Source: Roseivivax isoporae LMG 25204
GTDB lineage: Bacteria > Pseudomonadota > Alphaproteobacteria > Rhodobacterales > Rhodobacteraceae
Reading direction: 5' to 3'
Assembly: GCF_000521865.1 (NCBI RefSeq)
Contig: NZ_JAME01000003.1
Span: 1-64,000 of the forward strand
DNA length: 64,000 nucleotides
Positions 39,201 to 46,808 of this stretch are shown in pieces. Every line of letters begins with the position of its first letter. The first letter of the stretch is position 1. The notes under the pieces were generated by a model. It was given only the letters and a program-made list of their open reading frames with translations. It ran no database searches and was not told where the DNA came from. Made by a program: the position numbers and the translations under genes.

Positions 39201-40788
39201 GGAGCCGATGAAGGATTACCTGCGTTCGGCCGCGGGGCTCATCAAGCAGTACGCCTGGGCCTTCCCGGCCTTCAAGCGGCCGCAGGGCGTCGAGACCCCG
39301 ATGCAGCTCGACCTCGGATCGCTGTCCGAGGACGAGCTCGAAGGCATCCTCGACTTCGCCTTCGAGCGGTACTTCACCGAGTCCGGGCTGTTCGGCACCG
39401 TCGAGGATGCTCTGGCGCGCGTCGAGGCGGTGCGCGCGCTGGGCGTGGGCGAGATCGCGTGCCTCATCGATTACGGTATCGCGCCCGACGCCGTGCTCGA
39501 GGGGCTGAGGCCGCTGGCGGACGTGGTGGCGCGCGCCAATGCCGGGGCGGAGCCCGCGCCCGACGACTTCTCCATCGCCGCGCAGATCGTGCGCCACGAC
39601 GTCACGCACCTGCAGTGCACGCCGTCGATGGCGCGCATGATCGCCCTGAATGACGAGGCGCGCTTTGCGCTCGGGCGCGTGCGGCACCTCTTCCTCGGCG
39701 GCGAGCCGCTGCCCGGCGCGCTGGCCGCCGAGCTGTCCGGCATCACCGACGCGCGCATCGTCAACATGTACGGACCGACCGAGACGACGATCTGGTCGTC
39801 GGTCGAGCCGGTCGCGCCGACGGCGGGCATCGTGAACATCGGCCGACCCATCGCGAACACGCAGCTCTACGTCCTCGACGCGGAACGTGCCCCCGTGCCG
39901 GTGGGCGTGCCGGGCGAGCTGTGGATCGGCGGGCGGGGCGTCGCGCGGGGCTACTGGAACCGCGAGGAGCTGACCGCCGAACGCTTCGTGCCGAACCCGT
40001 TCCACGGCGGCCGCATGTACCGCACCGGCGACCTCGTGCGCCGGCGCGCGGACGGGCGCATCGATTTCGTCGGGCGCGCGGATTTCCAGGTCAAGATCCG
40101 CGGCCACCGGATCGAGCTCGGCGAGATCGAGGCGACGCTCGAGGCGGTGCCCGGGATCACGCAGGGCGTGGTCGCCGCGCGCGAGGACCGGCCGGGTGAC
40201 GTGCGGCTCGTGGGCTACTACACCGGCGCGCCGCAGGGCGAGGCGCGGCTGCGCGCGAGCCTTTCGGAGCGGCTGCCCGCGATCATGGTGCCACAGCGCT
40301 TCGTGCATCTCGACGCCTTCCCGCTGACCCCCAACCGCAAGGTCGACAGGGCCGCGCTGCCCCCGCCGCAGGCGGCCGAGCCTCCGCGGCGCACCGCCGC
40401 GCCCGACGCCCCGCAAGCCGCAATCCGCGCCGCAGGCCGGCCCGCGCCCGAGATGCAGGCGCGCATCGCGGCGATCTGGGCGCGCATCCTCGGGGTCGCG
40501 TCCCCCGCGGGGCGCGACAGCTTCTTCGATCTCGGGGGGCATTCGCTGCTGGCGGTGCAGGCGCACCGCGCGATCCGCGACGAGATGGGCGTGGCGCAGC
40601 TGTCGATCACCGACATCTTCCGCTTTCCGGTGCTGGCCGACCTCGCCGCGCGCGTGGCGGAGCTGTCGGGCTCCGCCGCGGACGCGCCGGCGGCGCCCGA
40701 GGCCTCTGGATCCGCGAACAACCGTGCGCGGGCGCGCACGGACGCCATGGCACGCCGGCAGGCCATGCGGGCGCGCCGCAGCGCGTGA
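36238..40788 (+). CDS. Formyltransferase-NRPS-like protein with luciferase-like monooxygenase inside the A domain
   Basis: 1516 residues. Residues 1-~170 resemble methionyl-tRNA formyltransferase (VNFHDGPLPRHAG with Asn and His, and GGVDEGDIL). Residues ~300-460 look like the second half of a condensation domain with no HHxxxDG. The adenylation domain starts ~470, with A3 at ~660-675 (IYTSGSTGTPKG). After the A4 block (SFDISVLEIF) it is interrupted at ~744-1100 by an FMN-dependent luciferase-like monooxygenase of the MupA/Atu3671 type (MDFSLYYWGNDDG, WTPERHFHAFGG). It then resumes (A5 NMYGPTETTIW ~1175, A7 YRTGDLV ~1260, A10 NRKVDRA). A carrier domain has Ser1436 (GGHSLLAVQ). There is no thioesterase. 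It probably loads, formylates and oxidises an amino acid starter for the PKS. Substrate and product are unknown. Confidence 0.88.
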   Translation: MTAFTAVLMGNDTLTLECGRKLLARGHRIACVVTRSGPVVDWARGHGLAVESPGAGLETRLPPFEWLLSVANLDLVPDDVLVLAGKGAVNFHDGPLPRHAGLNAPVWAIAAGDTRHGITWHRIAGGVDEGDILVARAVDIGPADTALTLNMKCFEAALESFDALVAELERGAPDAMPQDLSRRSYHARADRPAGQGVLDPAEDAAALERLCRALDHGGYWNPLCVPKLRAGDAVLAVTEARLAHGAGAPGTILRHEDGRAVIACGSGALAARVATLEGVACDAREALPAGSVIGRPHAAEADVARHDGFWRARLAAARPALLPGAASGAGAVETLEAAGIDPDALAALALRLSEASEVTMAWRHGDIADLAAGGLVAPWVPLTVAAAPTRAALAADLADAASRLRGRSGFARDLLMRDTDLPRAVPDLALSEAAGPVPGAALTLETREAGTILHVDTARIGPDLARLLRDRMRALSDAAPDAALADLPPMPEAEHALVVDRWNDTAAEVAPATIHELFEAQVRRTPGAPALVFEDHGLSYAELDARATRAAHVLREMGVGPGVVVGLACARSHDLVTGAYAILKAGGAYLPLDPAYPAERLAHYIADSGTRVIVTQSALAGALPETEAALLRMDADPRLASAPDTPLGPTSGPEDLAYLIYTSGSTGTPKGVMVEHGTVANFYAGMDAHVPDPGGTWLAVTSLSFDISVLEIFYATARGYKVVLTSDADRGMISRGPLGAGGAMDFSLYYWGNDDGVGPDKYRTLLEGAKFADANGFCAVWTPERHFHAFGGPYPNPSVTGAAVAALTSRIGVRAGSCVAPLHHPARIAEEWAVIDNLTDGRAGLAIASGWQPDDFVLRPENTPPDNKRAMIDAIGTLRRLWRGEAVAFPRKDGSMHEVVTQPRPVSRDLPVWVTTAGNPETWAEAGRLGANVLTHLLGQSMQEVGDKIAIYHAALREAGHDPERFTVTLMLHTFIAATREEAREIAREPMKDYLRSAAGLIKQYAWAFPAFKRPQGVETPMQLDLGSLSEDELEGILDFAFERYFTESGLFGTVEDALARVEAVRALGVGEIACLIDYGIAPDAVLEGLRPLADVVARANAGAEPAPDDFSIAAQIVRHDVTHLQCTPSMARMIALNDEARFALGRVRHLFLGGEPLPGALAAELSGITDARIVNMYGPTETTIWSSVEPVAPTAGIVNIGRPIANTQLYVLDAERAPVPVGVPGELWIGGRGVARGYWNREELTAERFVPNPFHGGRMYRTGDLVRRRADGRIDFVGRADFQVKIRGHRIELGEIEATLEAVPGITQGVVAAREDRPGDVRLVGYYTGAPQGEARLRASLSERLPAIMVPQRFVHLDAFPLTPNRKVDRAALPPPQAAEPPRRTAAPDAPQAAIRAAGRPAPEMQARIAAIWARILGVASPAGRDSFFDLGGHSLLAVQAHRAIRDEMGVAQLSITDIFRFPVLADLAARVAELSGSAADAPAAPEASGSANNRARARTDAMARRQAMRARRSA

Positions 40789-40792
40789 CAAT

Positions 40793-40830
40793 CCGCCCCG
40801 GCGCGCGGCTTTGACAGGTCGCCGGGGCGG
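40793..40830 (+). terminator. Terminator-like hairpin after the PKS/NRPS operon
   Basis: A perfect 11-bp GC-rich stem (40793-40803 with 40820-40830) with a 16-nt loop begins 5 nt after the NRPS stop. There is no T run. It separates the biosynthetic operon from the small regulator gene downstream. Confidence 0.5.
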
Positions 40831-40902
40831 TGCAATACTTCCGCCTCCCAGCCATGCGATGCGCTGGCACCCGACGGGTGGGCCGCGCGGAGGAGATCGA
40901 TC

Positions 40903-41196
40903 ATGTGCCAGGTCTTCGCGGGACAGGATCCCGCCCGCTACGCCTCGACCACGCGGCGCCTCAGGCTCAACGGCCAGAGCACGAGCATCCGGCTCGAGAA
41001 CGCGTTCTGGGATACCCTCGACGAGATCGCGGCGTTCGACGGCGTGTCGACGCCCTGCTTCCTGTCCAAGCTGCACAGCGAGGTGCTGGACCTGCGCGGC
41101 GAACCCGAGAACTTCACCTCGCTCCTGCGCACGACCTGCCTGATCTACCTCTCGCGGCAGGGGGCCCCGGACGCGCCCATGATCGCGGCGCAGTGA
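40903..41196 (+). CDS. Ribbon-helix-helix domain protein
   Basis: 97 residues with a GAGGAGATC ribosome-binding site. The body (about 18-90: RLRLNGQSTSIRLENAFWDTLDEIAAF and later NFTSLLRTTCLIYLSRQG) matches the RHH_4 family of small DNA-binding-like proteins common in alphaproteobacteria. Two Cys residues near the middle and end (STPCFLSK, TTCLIYL) are of unknown significance. It follows the NRPS gene after a strong hairpin, so it is probably transcribed separately. It might regulate the neighbouring cluster or be unrelated. Target sites are unknown. Confidence 0.75.
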   Translation: MCQVFAGQDPARYASTTRRLRLNGQSTSIRLENAFWDTLDEIAAFDGVSTPCFLSKLHSEVLDLRGEPENFTSLLRTTCLIYLSRQGAPDAPMIAAQ

Positions 41197-41222
41197 CCGC
41201 GGCGCGCTCTACGACCAAAGGC

Positions 41223-41245
41223 GTAGACCTGTAGTATCGGTCTAC
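41223..41245. promoter_or_regulatory. Inverted repeat upstream of the glyoxalase gene
   Basis: GTAGACC (41223-41229) and GGTCTAC (41239-41245) flank a 9-nt AT-rich centre (TGTAGTATC), 59 nt before the glyoxalase start. It resembles an operator or a promoter-overlapping site; the regulator is not identified, though the adjacent ribbon-helix-helix protein is a candidate. Confidence 0.45.
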
Positions 41246-41303
41246 TACCCCGGGCCCGGGCCCGCGCGCGATCCTTCCGTCGTTCAACCGCGACGGAGGC
41301 GAC

Positions 41304-41699
41304 ATGGCGAAGGCCATCCACAGCATGATTCGCGTGCTCGACGAGGCACGATCGGTAGCGTTCTATGAAAAGGCGTTCGGGCTCGAGATCGCGGACAGGC
41401 TCGATTTCGACGACTTCACGCTGATCTACATGTCGAATTCCGAGCAGGAATTCGAGCTCGAACTGACCGTGAACAAGGGTCGGACCGAGCCCTACGATCT
41501 CGGCGACGGCTACGGCCACCTCGCGGTGTCGGTGGCCGATCTCGACGCCGAACATGCCCGTTTCGAGGCCGAGGGCCTCAACCCGCGCAAGCTGGTCGAA
41601 TTCGCGCCGGGCGGCACGCTCGTCGGGCGCTTCTTCTTCGTCGCCGATCCGGACGGCTACCAGATCGAGGTGCTCGAACGGTCCGGCCGCTTCAAGTGA
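41304..41699 (+). CDS. gloA: Lactoylglutathione lyase (glyoxalase I)
   Basis: 131 residues, one VOC-fold chain with two beta-alpha-beta-beta-beta modules. Metal-ligand positions are visible: His near the start (AIHSMIRVLD), Glu in FELELTVN, His in GYGHLAVSV and Glu in YQIEVLER. It isomerises the methylglyoxal-glutathione hemithioacetal to S-lactoylglutathione in the cytoplasm. A GGAGG ribosome-binding site precedes ATG 41304. The protein is full length for the short bacterial form. It stands alone, with a Tat dehydrogenase pair downstream. Confidence 0.9.
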   Translation: MAKAIHSMIRVLDEARSVAFYEKAFGLEIADRLDFDDFTLIYMSNSEQEFELELTVNKGRTEPYDLGDGYGHLAVSVADLDAEHARFEAEGLNPRKLVEFAPGGTLVGRFFFVADPDGYQIEVLERSGRFK

Positions 41700-41758
41700 T
41701 CCGGACCGCGGGCCGTCGGGGAGGGCGGCCCGCGGTCTTCATAAGGGAGGAAATGGGA

Positions 41759-42283
41759 ATGCAAGAGACATTGTCGCTGCGGACGCTGACGCGCCGCCAG
41801 CTTCTGTCGCGCGGCGTCGCGGCGGGGGCGGGCTTCGTCGTCGGCGCCACCTTCGTGGCGGGGCGCGACGCCGCCTGGGCCACCGAGATGAACGCGCTGA
41901 AGCCCGACACGATGGCGACGCTGATCCAGATGGCGCGGGACATCTACCCCCACGACAAGGTCGGCGACCAGTACTACGCCGCCGCGGTCAAGGGCTACGA
42001 CGTGCCGGACGAGGTGGATTTCGCCGAGGACGGCATCGAGATGCTGAACGCGAAGGCGGGCGAGATGGGCTTTGGCCAATACCTCGACGCCGGGTGGGAG
42101 GCCGAGCGCGTCGGGATTCTGCGCGCGATCGAGGACACGCCGTTCTTCCAGCGCATCCGCGGCGGTCTCGTGACCGGCCTCTACAACCAGAAGGCGGTAT
42201 GGCCAATCTTCGGGTACGAGGGCGAGTCCTATTCGCAGGGCGGCTACATCATGCGCGGCTTCGACGACATCTCGTGGATCTGA
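41759..42283 (+). CDS. Tat-secreted small subunit of a GMC dehydrogenase (gluconate 2-dehydrogenase subunit 3-like)
   Basis: 174 residues from ATG 41759; GGAGG lies 8 nt upstream, better spaced than for the in-frame ATG at 41753. It has a twin-arginine signal (TRRQLLSRGVAAGAGFVVGA), then a helical domain (LKPDTMATLIQMARDIYPHD...) like gluconate 2-dehydrogenase subunit 3. In characterised systems this subunit carries the FAD subunit through the Tat pathway. It lies 16 nt before the GMC oxidoreductase gene. The substrate of the complex is not known. No cytochrome c subunit gene is adjacent. Confidence 0.88.
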   Translation: MQETLSLRTLTRRQLLSRGVAAGAGFVVGATFVAGRDAAWATEMNALKPDTMATLIQMARDIYPHDKVGDQYYAAAVKGYDVPDEVDFAEDGIEMLNAKAGEMGFGQYLDAGWEAERVGILRAIEDTPFFQRIRGGLVTGLYNQKAVWPIFGYEGESYSQGGYIMRGFDDISWI

Positions 42284-42299
42284 GGGGGGAGACGCACTC

Positions 42300-43868
42300 A
42301 TGGCTGCACCATTCGACAGGAACGACGACAGCGTCGTCGTCATCATTGGCACCGGCGCGGGCGGCGGCGTCCTTGCCAACGAGCTTGCCCAGAAGGGCGT
42401 GAGCGTCGTCGCGCTCGAGGCCGGCGGGCGCTATCTGCCCGAGGACTACATCAACGACGAGTGGGAAAGCTTCGGGCAGCTCGCCTGGCTCGACCCGCGC
42501 ACCACGTCGGGCGACTGGAGGGTCGCCAAGGACTTCTCCGGCCTGCCGGCGTGGATCGTCAAGGCGGTGGGCGGCACCACGACCCACTGGGCCGGCGCCT
42601 CTATCCGCTTCCAGCCGCACGAGTGGAAGGCGCTCAGCACCTACGGCGCGGTCGAGGGCGCGAACCTTCTCGACTGGCCGATCGATGCCGACGAGATGGC
42701 GCCGTGGTACGACCTCGCCGAGAAGAAGCTCGGCGTGACGCTCACCAACAACCTGCCGGGGCTTCCGGGCAACAACAACTACAAGGTGTTCGAGGCCGGC
42801 GCCAAGAAGCTCGGCTACACCGAGGTCCATACCGGCCGGATGGCGATCAACGCGGTCGACAACGACGATCGGATGGCCTGCCAGCAGACCGGCTTCTGCT
42901 TCCAGGGCTGCAAGTGGGGCGCCAAGTGGTCGGCCGCCTACACCGACATCCCGCGCGGCGAGGCGACCGGCAACCTCGAGGTGCGCGAGCGTGCGCACGT
43001 GGCCCGCATCCTGCACGACGACAGCGGCAGGGTCACGGGCGTCGAGTACTTCGACGCGGACGGCGCCCTGCAGATGCAGCGGGCCAAGGTGGTCTGCGTC
43101 GCCGGCAACTCGTTCGAGAGCCCGCGGCTGCTCTTGAACTCGGCCTCGTCGATGTTCCCGGACGGGCTCGCCAACAGCTCGGGGCAGGTGGGACGCAACT
43201 ACATGCGCCACACCACCGGGTCGGTCTACGCGACCTTCGAGAAGCCGGTGCGCATGTGGCGCGGCACCACGATGGCCGGCATCGTCCAGGACGAGGCGCG
43301 GCACGATCCCTCGCGCGGGTTCGTCGGCGGCTACGAGCTCGAGACGCTGAGCCTCGGCCTGCCGTTCATGGCGGCGTTCCTCGACCCGGGCGCCTGGGGG
43401 CGCGAGTTCACCACCGCGCTCGATTCCTACGAGAACATGGCCGGCATGTGGATCGTGGGCGAGGACATGCCGCAGGAGTCGAACCGCGTCACCCTGTCGG
43501 ACACCGAGGACCAGTTCGGGCTCAAGGTCGTGAACGTGAACTTCTCGGACCACGCCAACGACATCGCGATGCGCAACCACGCCTACAAGCAGGGCGCGGC
43601 CATCTACGATGCCATGGGCGCCACGCGCACCATGCCGACGCCGCCCTATCCCTCGACGCACAACCTCGGCACCAACCGGATGTCCGAGCGGCCGGAGGAC
43701 GGCGTCGTCGACCGCAATGGACGGGCGCACGACGTGCCGAACCTCTTCGTCTCGGACGGCTCGCAGTTCACGACCGGCGCGGCGGAGAACCCGACGCTGA
43801 CCATCGTGGCGCTCGCGATCCGGCAGGCGGACCACATCGCGGGCGAGCTGAGCCGCGGCAACCTCTGA
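42300..43868 (+). CDS. GMC-family FAD dehydrogenase large subunit
   Basis: 522 residues. The FAD-binding motif IGTGAGGGVLANELAQKGVS is near the N-terminus, and the catalytic His454 lies in STHNLGTNRM. A C-terminal block SDGSQFTTGAAENPTLTI follows. Cys194, Cys200 and Cys204 (ACQQTGFCFQGCKWGAK) resemble the iron-sulfur-ligand cluster of FAD-dependent glucose/gluconate dehydrogenases, suggesting electron transfer to a cytochrome rather than O2. It lacks its own signal and likely rides out with the Tat subunit encoded directly upstream. It oxidises an alcohol or sugar group in the periplasm; the substrate is unknown. Confidence 0.88.
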   Translation: MAAPFDRNDDSVVVIIGTGAGGGVLANELAQKGVSVVALEAGGRYLPEDYINDEWESFGQLAWLDPRTTSGDWRVAKDFSGLPAWIVKAVGGTTTHWAGASIRFQPHEWKALSTYGAVEGANLLDWPIDADEMAPWYDLAEKKLGVTLTNNLPGLPGNNNYKVFEAGAKKLGYTEVHTGRMAINAVDNDDRMACQQTGFCFQGCKWGAKWSAAYTDIPRGEATGNLEVRERAHVARILHDDSGRVTGVEYFDADGALQMQRAKVVCVAGNSFESPRLLLNSASSMFPDGLANSSGQVGRNYMRHTTGSVYATFEKPVRMWRGTTMAGIVQDEARHDPSRGFVGGYELETLSLGLPFMAAFLDPGAWGREFTTALDSYENMAGMWIVGEDMPQESNRVTLSDTEDQFGLKVVNVNFSDHANDIAMRNHAYKQGAAIYDAMGATRTMPTPPYPSTHNLGTNRMSERPEDGVVDRNGRAHDVPNLFVSDGSQFTTGAAENPTLTIVALAIRQADHIAGELSRGNL

Positions 43869-43890
43869 CCCTCGGCCCCTCGGGTCGGGC

Positions 43891-43925
43891 GGGGCGTCCC
43901 TTCGGGGGCGCCCCGTTTTCGTTTT
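43891..43925 (+). terminator. Rho-independent terminator after the GMC dehydrogenase gene
   Basis: GGGGCGTCCC (43891-43900) pairs with GGGGCGCCCC-type bases to 43914 around a TTCG loop, with one G-U pair, and is followed by GTTTTCGTTTT (43915-43925). It is the clearest intrinsic terminator in the window. Confidence 0.8.
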
Positions 43926-43994
43926 GCCCCGAGGGATTGCGTCTGTCGCCCCGAGCGCTACCCCTCGGGGAAGGCAACGACCAGGAGGCGCGCC

Positions 43995-44714
43995 ATGGAC
44001 CCGATCTTTGCCGTCGGCGACATCCACGGACACCTGTCCGAACTGGACCGGGTCCTGCGCCTCATCGACACCGACCCCGAGGCCGGCGCGCCGGTGGTCT
44101 TTCTCGGCGACTACATCGACCGGGGGCCCGACAGCCGCGGCGTTCTCGACCGGCTGATCGAGGGGCAGCGCGACGGGGCGCCCTGGATCACGCTTGCCGG
44201 CAACCACGACCGGTTCCTGCGCGATTTCCTCGACCCCGACGCGCCCGACGACGGGCGCATGCGCAACTGGCTGTCCACGAATCTCGGAGGGGTGCAGACG
44301 CTGGCCTCCTACGGGGTGACGGCCGACCGACGCATGCCGCTCGGCGCGCTGCGGGAGGAGGCACGCACGCAGGTGCCGGACGCGCATGTGGAATTCCTGC
44401 GCACCCTCCGGCTGATGCACGTCACCGGGCCGCAGGTATTCGCGCATGCGGGCATCCGTCCCGGACGGAGCCTCGACCAGCAGGTGGAGCGCGACCTGCT
44501 CTGGATCCGCGAGGGCTTTCTCGAGGACCGGCGCGACCACGGCCGGCTCGTGGTGCACGGCCACACGGCGGTCGAGGGGCCTGCCCATTTCGGCAACCGG
44601 CTGAACCTCGACGGCGGCACCGGATTCGGCCGCCCGCTCTGTGCCGCACTGATCCTGGGGCGCGATGCCCACCTTCTGACCGAGGCGGGGCGCCTGCGTC
44701 TTGGCCCGCTCTGA
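43995..44714 (+). CDS. Metallophosphoesterase, serine/threonine phosphatase-like
   Basis: 239 residues. All three core motifs of PPP-type calcineurin phosphoesterases are present: GDIHG (about 8-12), GDYIDRG (about 37-43) and GNHD (about 69-72), with later metal ligands in HAGIRPG and VHGHTAV. Similar bacterial proteins dephosphorylate Ser/Thr-phosphorylated proteins or dinucleotides. A CCAGGAGG ribosome-binding site precedes ATG 43995. It stands alone between a terminator and the UspA gene. The physiological substrate cannot be told from sequence. Confidence 0.88.
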   Translation: MDPIFAVGDIHGHLSELDRVLRLIDTDPEAGAPVVFLGDYIDRGPDSRGVLDRLIEGQRDGAPWITLAGNHDRFLRDFLDPDAPDDGRMRNWLSTNLGGVQTLASYGVTADRRMPLGALREEARTQVPDAHVEFLRTLRLMHVTGPQVFAHAGIRPGRSLDQQVERDLLWIREGFLEDRRDHGRLVVHGHTAVEGPAHFGNRLNLDGGTGFGRPLCAALILGRDAHLLTEAGRLRLGPL

Positions 44715-44795
44715 GCGACACTTTTTTGTAGACGTGTCGTTTCACGGCCATAGGCTGAAAAGATTAACAGAAAAAAACAGGGATGGGGGTCAGAG

Positions 44796-45230
44796 ATGCC
44801 GGACAGGATCGTTGTCGGCTTTGACGGAAGCCCGGCGGCGCGGCGCGCGCTCGACTTCGCGGTCAAGCTCGCGCAGTCGCAGGGCGCGAGCATCGTGCTC
44901 GCCTACGTGCTGGAATGGTCGCCTTACAGCTTCCTTTCGAACGAGGAACTCGCGGAACGCCACAAGCGCCGCAAGGAAGAGGTCAGCCGCGCGCAGACCG
45001 CCGTCCTCGACCCCGTGCTCGAGAAGCTGGCCGGCAGCGGCGTGAGCATCGAGGCGCAGATCCGCTACGGACACTCGGCCGAGATGCTGGTGACCATCGC
45101 CCGCGACACCGGGGCGACGCAGATGGTCGTGGGACGGGACGGCAATGGCGGCCTTGCCGCGCGCATGTTCGGCTCCACGGCCGGCACGCTCGTCCAGATC
45201 GCCACGTTGCCCTGCACCATCGTTCCCTGA
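44796..45230 (+). CDS. Universal stress protein, UspA family
   Basis: 144 residues, single UspA domain. It starts PDRIVVGFDGSPAARRALDFA, with the nucleotide-binding region VVGRDGNGGLAARMFGSTAG near 110-132. This resembles the ATP-binding G-x2-G-x9-G-S/T pattern, though the first glycines are shifted. It lies 26 nt before an alanine/sodium symporter gene, and such pairs often share a transcript; the UspA may modulate the transporter. The 81-nt stretch upstream is AT-rich (CTTTTTTGTAG... AACAGAAAAAAAC) and probably holds the promoter. Confidence 0.87.
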   Translation: MPDRIVVGFDGSPAARRALDFAVKLAQSQGASIVLAYVLEWSPYSFLSNEELAERHKRRKEEVSRAQTAVLDPVLEKLAGSGVSIEAQIRYGHSAEMLVTIARDTGATQMVVGRDGNGGLAARMFGSTAGTLVQIATLPCTIVP

Positions 45231-45256
45231 TGCACGCGCCCGAAAAGGAGAAACGC

Positions 45257-46798
45257 ATGATCTTCCGCATCTTCGCGGCGCTGACCGCCCTCGTCCTGTC
45301 GTCCGCCCCGGCGCTTGCGCAGGAGGCCGGCCTCGATGCCACCATCAACCAGATCTTCGCCGACTACACGGGCTGGTACGTCGCGCTGATCTTCGCCGAC
45401 CTTCCCGGCACCAACTTCTCGTGGATCGCGCTCTGGCTCGTCGTGGCGGCGCTGATCTTTACCTTCTATTTCGGCTTCATCCAGCTCAAGGGCTTCGTCC
45501 ACTCGATCCGGCTGGTGAGGGGCGACTATTCCGACCCGAACGACGCGGGCGAGGTCAGCCATTTCCAGGCGCTCGCCACGGCCCTCTCGGGCACGGTCGG
45601 GCTCGGCAACATCGCGGGCGTCGCGGTGGCCGTCAGCATCGGCGGTCCCGGCGCCACGTTCTGGATGATCATCGCCGGCCTCTTCGGCATGGCGACCAAG
45701 TTCACCGAATGCACGCTCGGCGTGAAGTACCGCAACGAGTATCCCGACGGCACCGTCTCGGGCGGCCCCATGTACTACATGACCAAGGGCTTCCGCGAGC
45801 GGGGGCTGCCGGGCGGTGGGGCCTTCGCGATCCTCTTCTGCATCTTCACCATCCTCGGCGCGCTGGGCGGCGGCAACATGTTCCAGGCCAACCAGGCGCA
45901 TGCCCAGCTCGCGGGCGTCCTAGGGGACTACCCGGGATGGATCACGGGCGTCCTGCTCGCGGGGGTCGTGTTCGCGGTGATCGTCGGCGGCCTGCGGTCG
46001 ATCGCGCGGGTGACCGAGAAGGTCGTGCCGTTCATGGGCATCTTCTACGTGATCGTGTCCATCATCATCCTGATCGTGAACTACGACGAGATCCTCTGGG
46101 CGTTCGGCCGCATCCTCGAGGGCGCGTTCACCGGTCTCGGCGTGCTCGGCGGGTTCACCGGCGCGCTGATCCAGGGGTTCCGGCGTGCGGCGTTCTCGAA
46201 CGAGGCGGGCATCGGGTCGGCCGCCATCGCGCACTCGGCGGTGCGGACGAAGGAGCCCGTGACCGAAGGCTACGTCGCGCTGCTCGAACCCTTCATCGAC
46301 ACGGTGGTGATCTGCACCATGACCGCGCTCGTGATCGTCATCACCGGCGTCCTGAACGTCGATCCCGAAACCGGGCTCTACGTCTGGAACGCCGAGCTCG
46401 GCCGCATCGCGACCGAGGGCGACGTGACCGGGGTCGAACTGACATCCGCCGCCTACGCGCAGGTCCTGCCGTGGTTTCCGGTACTGCTCGCGATCGCCGT
46501 GGTGCTCTTCGCGTTCTCGACCATGCTGTCGTGGTCCTATTACGGGCTGAAGGCGTGGACCTACATCTTCGGCGAGGGGAAGGTGAAGGAGGTGATCTTC
46601 AAGGTGATCTTCTGCTTCTTCATCATCATCGGCTCGGCGGCGAGCCTCGGGCCGGTCATCGACTTCTCGGACGCGATGCTGTTCTCGATGGCGGTGGTCA
46701 ACGTGATCGCGCTCTACCTGCTCATGCCCATCGTGCGCGGCGAGCTCGACAGCTACGTGCGCCGGCTGCGGTCGGGCGAGATCAAGAAGTACGTCTAA
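45257..46798 (+). CDS. Alanine/glycine:cation symporter (AGCS family)
   Basis: 513 residues from ATG 45257. It has an N-terminal signal-like helix ending PALAQ, about 11 membrane helices, and AGCS blocks such as ALSGTVGLGNIAGVAVAV, GGPMYYMTKGFRERG and FRRAAFSNEAGIGSA. It imports alanine or glycine with Na+ or H+ across the inner membrane. An AAAAGGAG ribosome-binding site precedes the start. It is co-oriented with the UspA gene upstream and ends at a convergent hairpin. No sequence defect was seen; ion preference is not resolvable by eye. Confidence 0.92.
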   Translation: MIFRIFAALTALVLSSAPALAQEAGLDATINQIFADYTGWYVALIFADLPGTNFSWIALWLVVAALIFTFYFGFIQLKGFVHSIRLVRGDYSDPNDAGEVSHFQALATALSGTVGLGNIAGVAVAVSIGGPGATFWMIIAGLFGMATKFTECTLGVKYRNEYPDGTVSGGPMYYMTKGFRERGLPGGGAFAILFCIFTILGALGGGNMFQANQAHAQLAGVLGDYPGWITGVLLAGVVFAVIVGGLRSIARVTEKVVPFMGIFYVIVSIIILIVNYDEILWAFGRILEGAFTGLGVLGGFTGALIQGFRRAAFSNEAGIGSAAIAHSAVRTKEPVTEGYVALLEPFIDTVVICTMTALVIVITGVLNVDPETGLYVWNAELGRIATEGDVTGVELTSAAYAQVLPWFPVLLAIAVVLFAFSTMLSWSYYGLKAWTYIFGEGKVKEVIFKVIFCFFIIIGSAASLGPVIDFSDAMLFSMAVVNVIALYLLMPIVRGELDSYVRRLRSGEIKKYV

Positions 46799-46808
46799 GT
46801 TAAACCGG

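Noticed and set aside
36994-41076. A 1360-codon minus-strand open frame opposite the NRPS gene
   Set aside because: Same codon-bias shadow effect; no domain resemblance, and the plus strand is clearly an NRPS.
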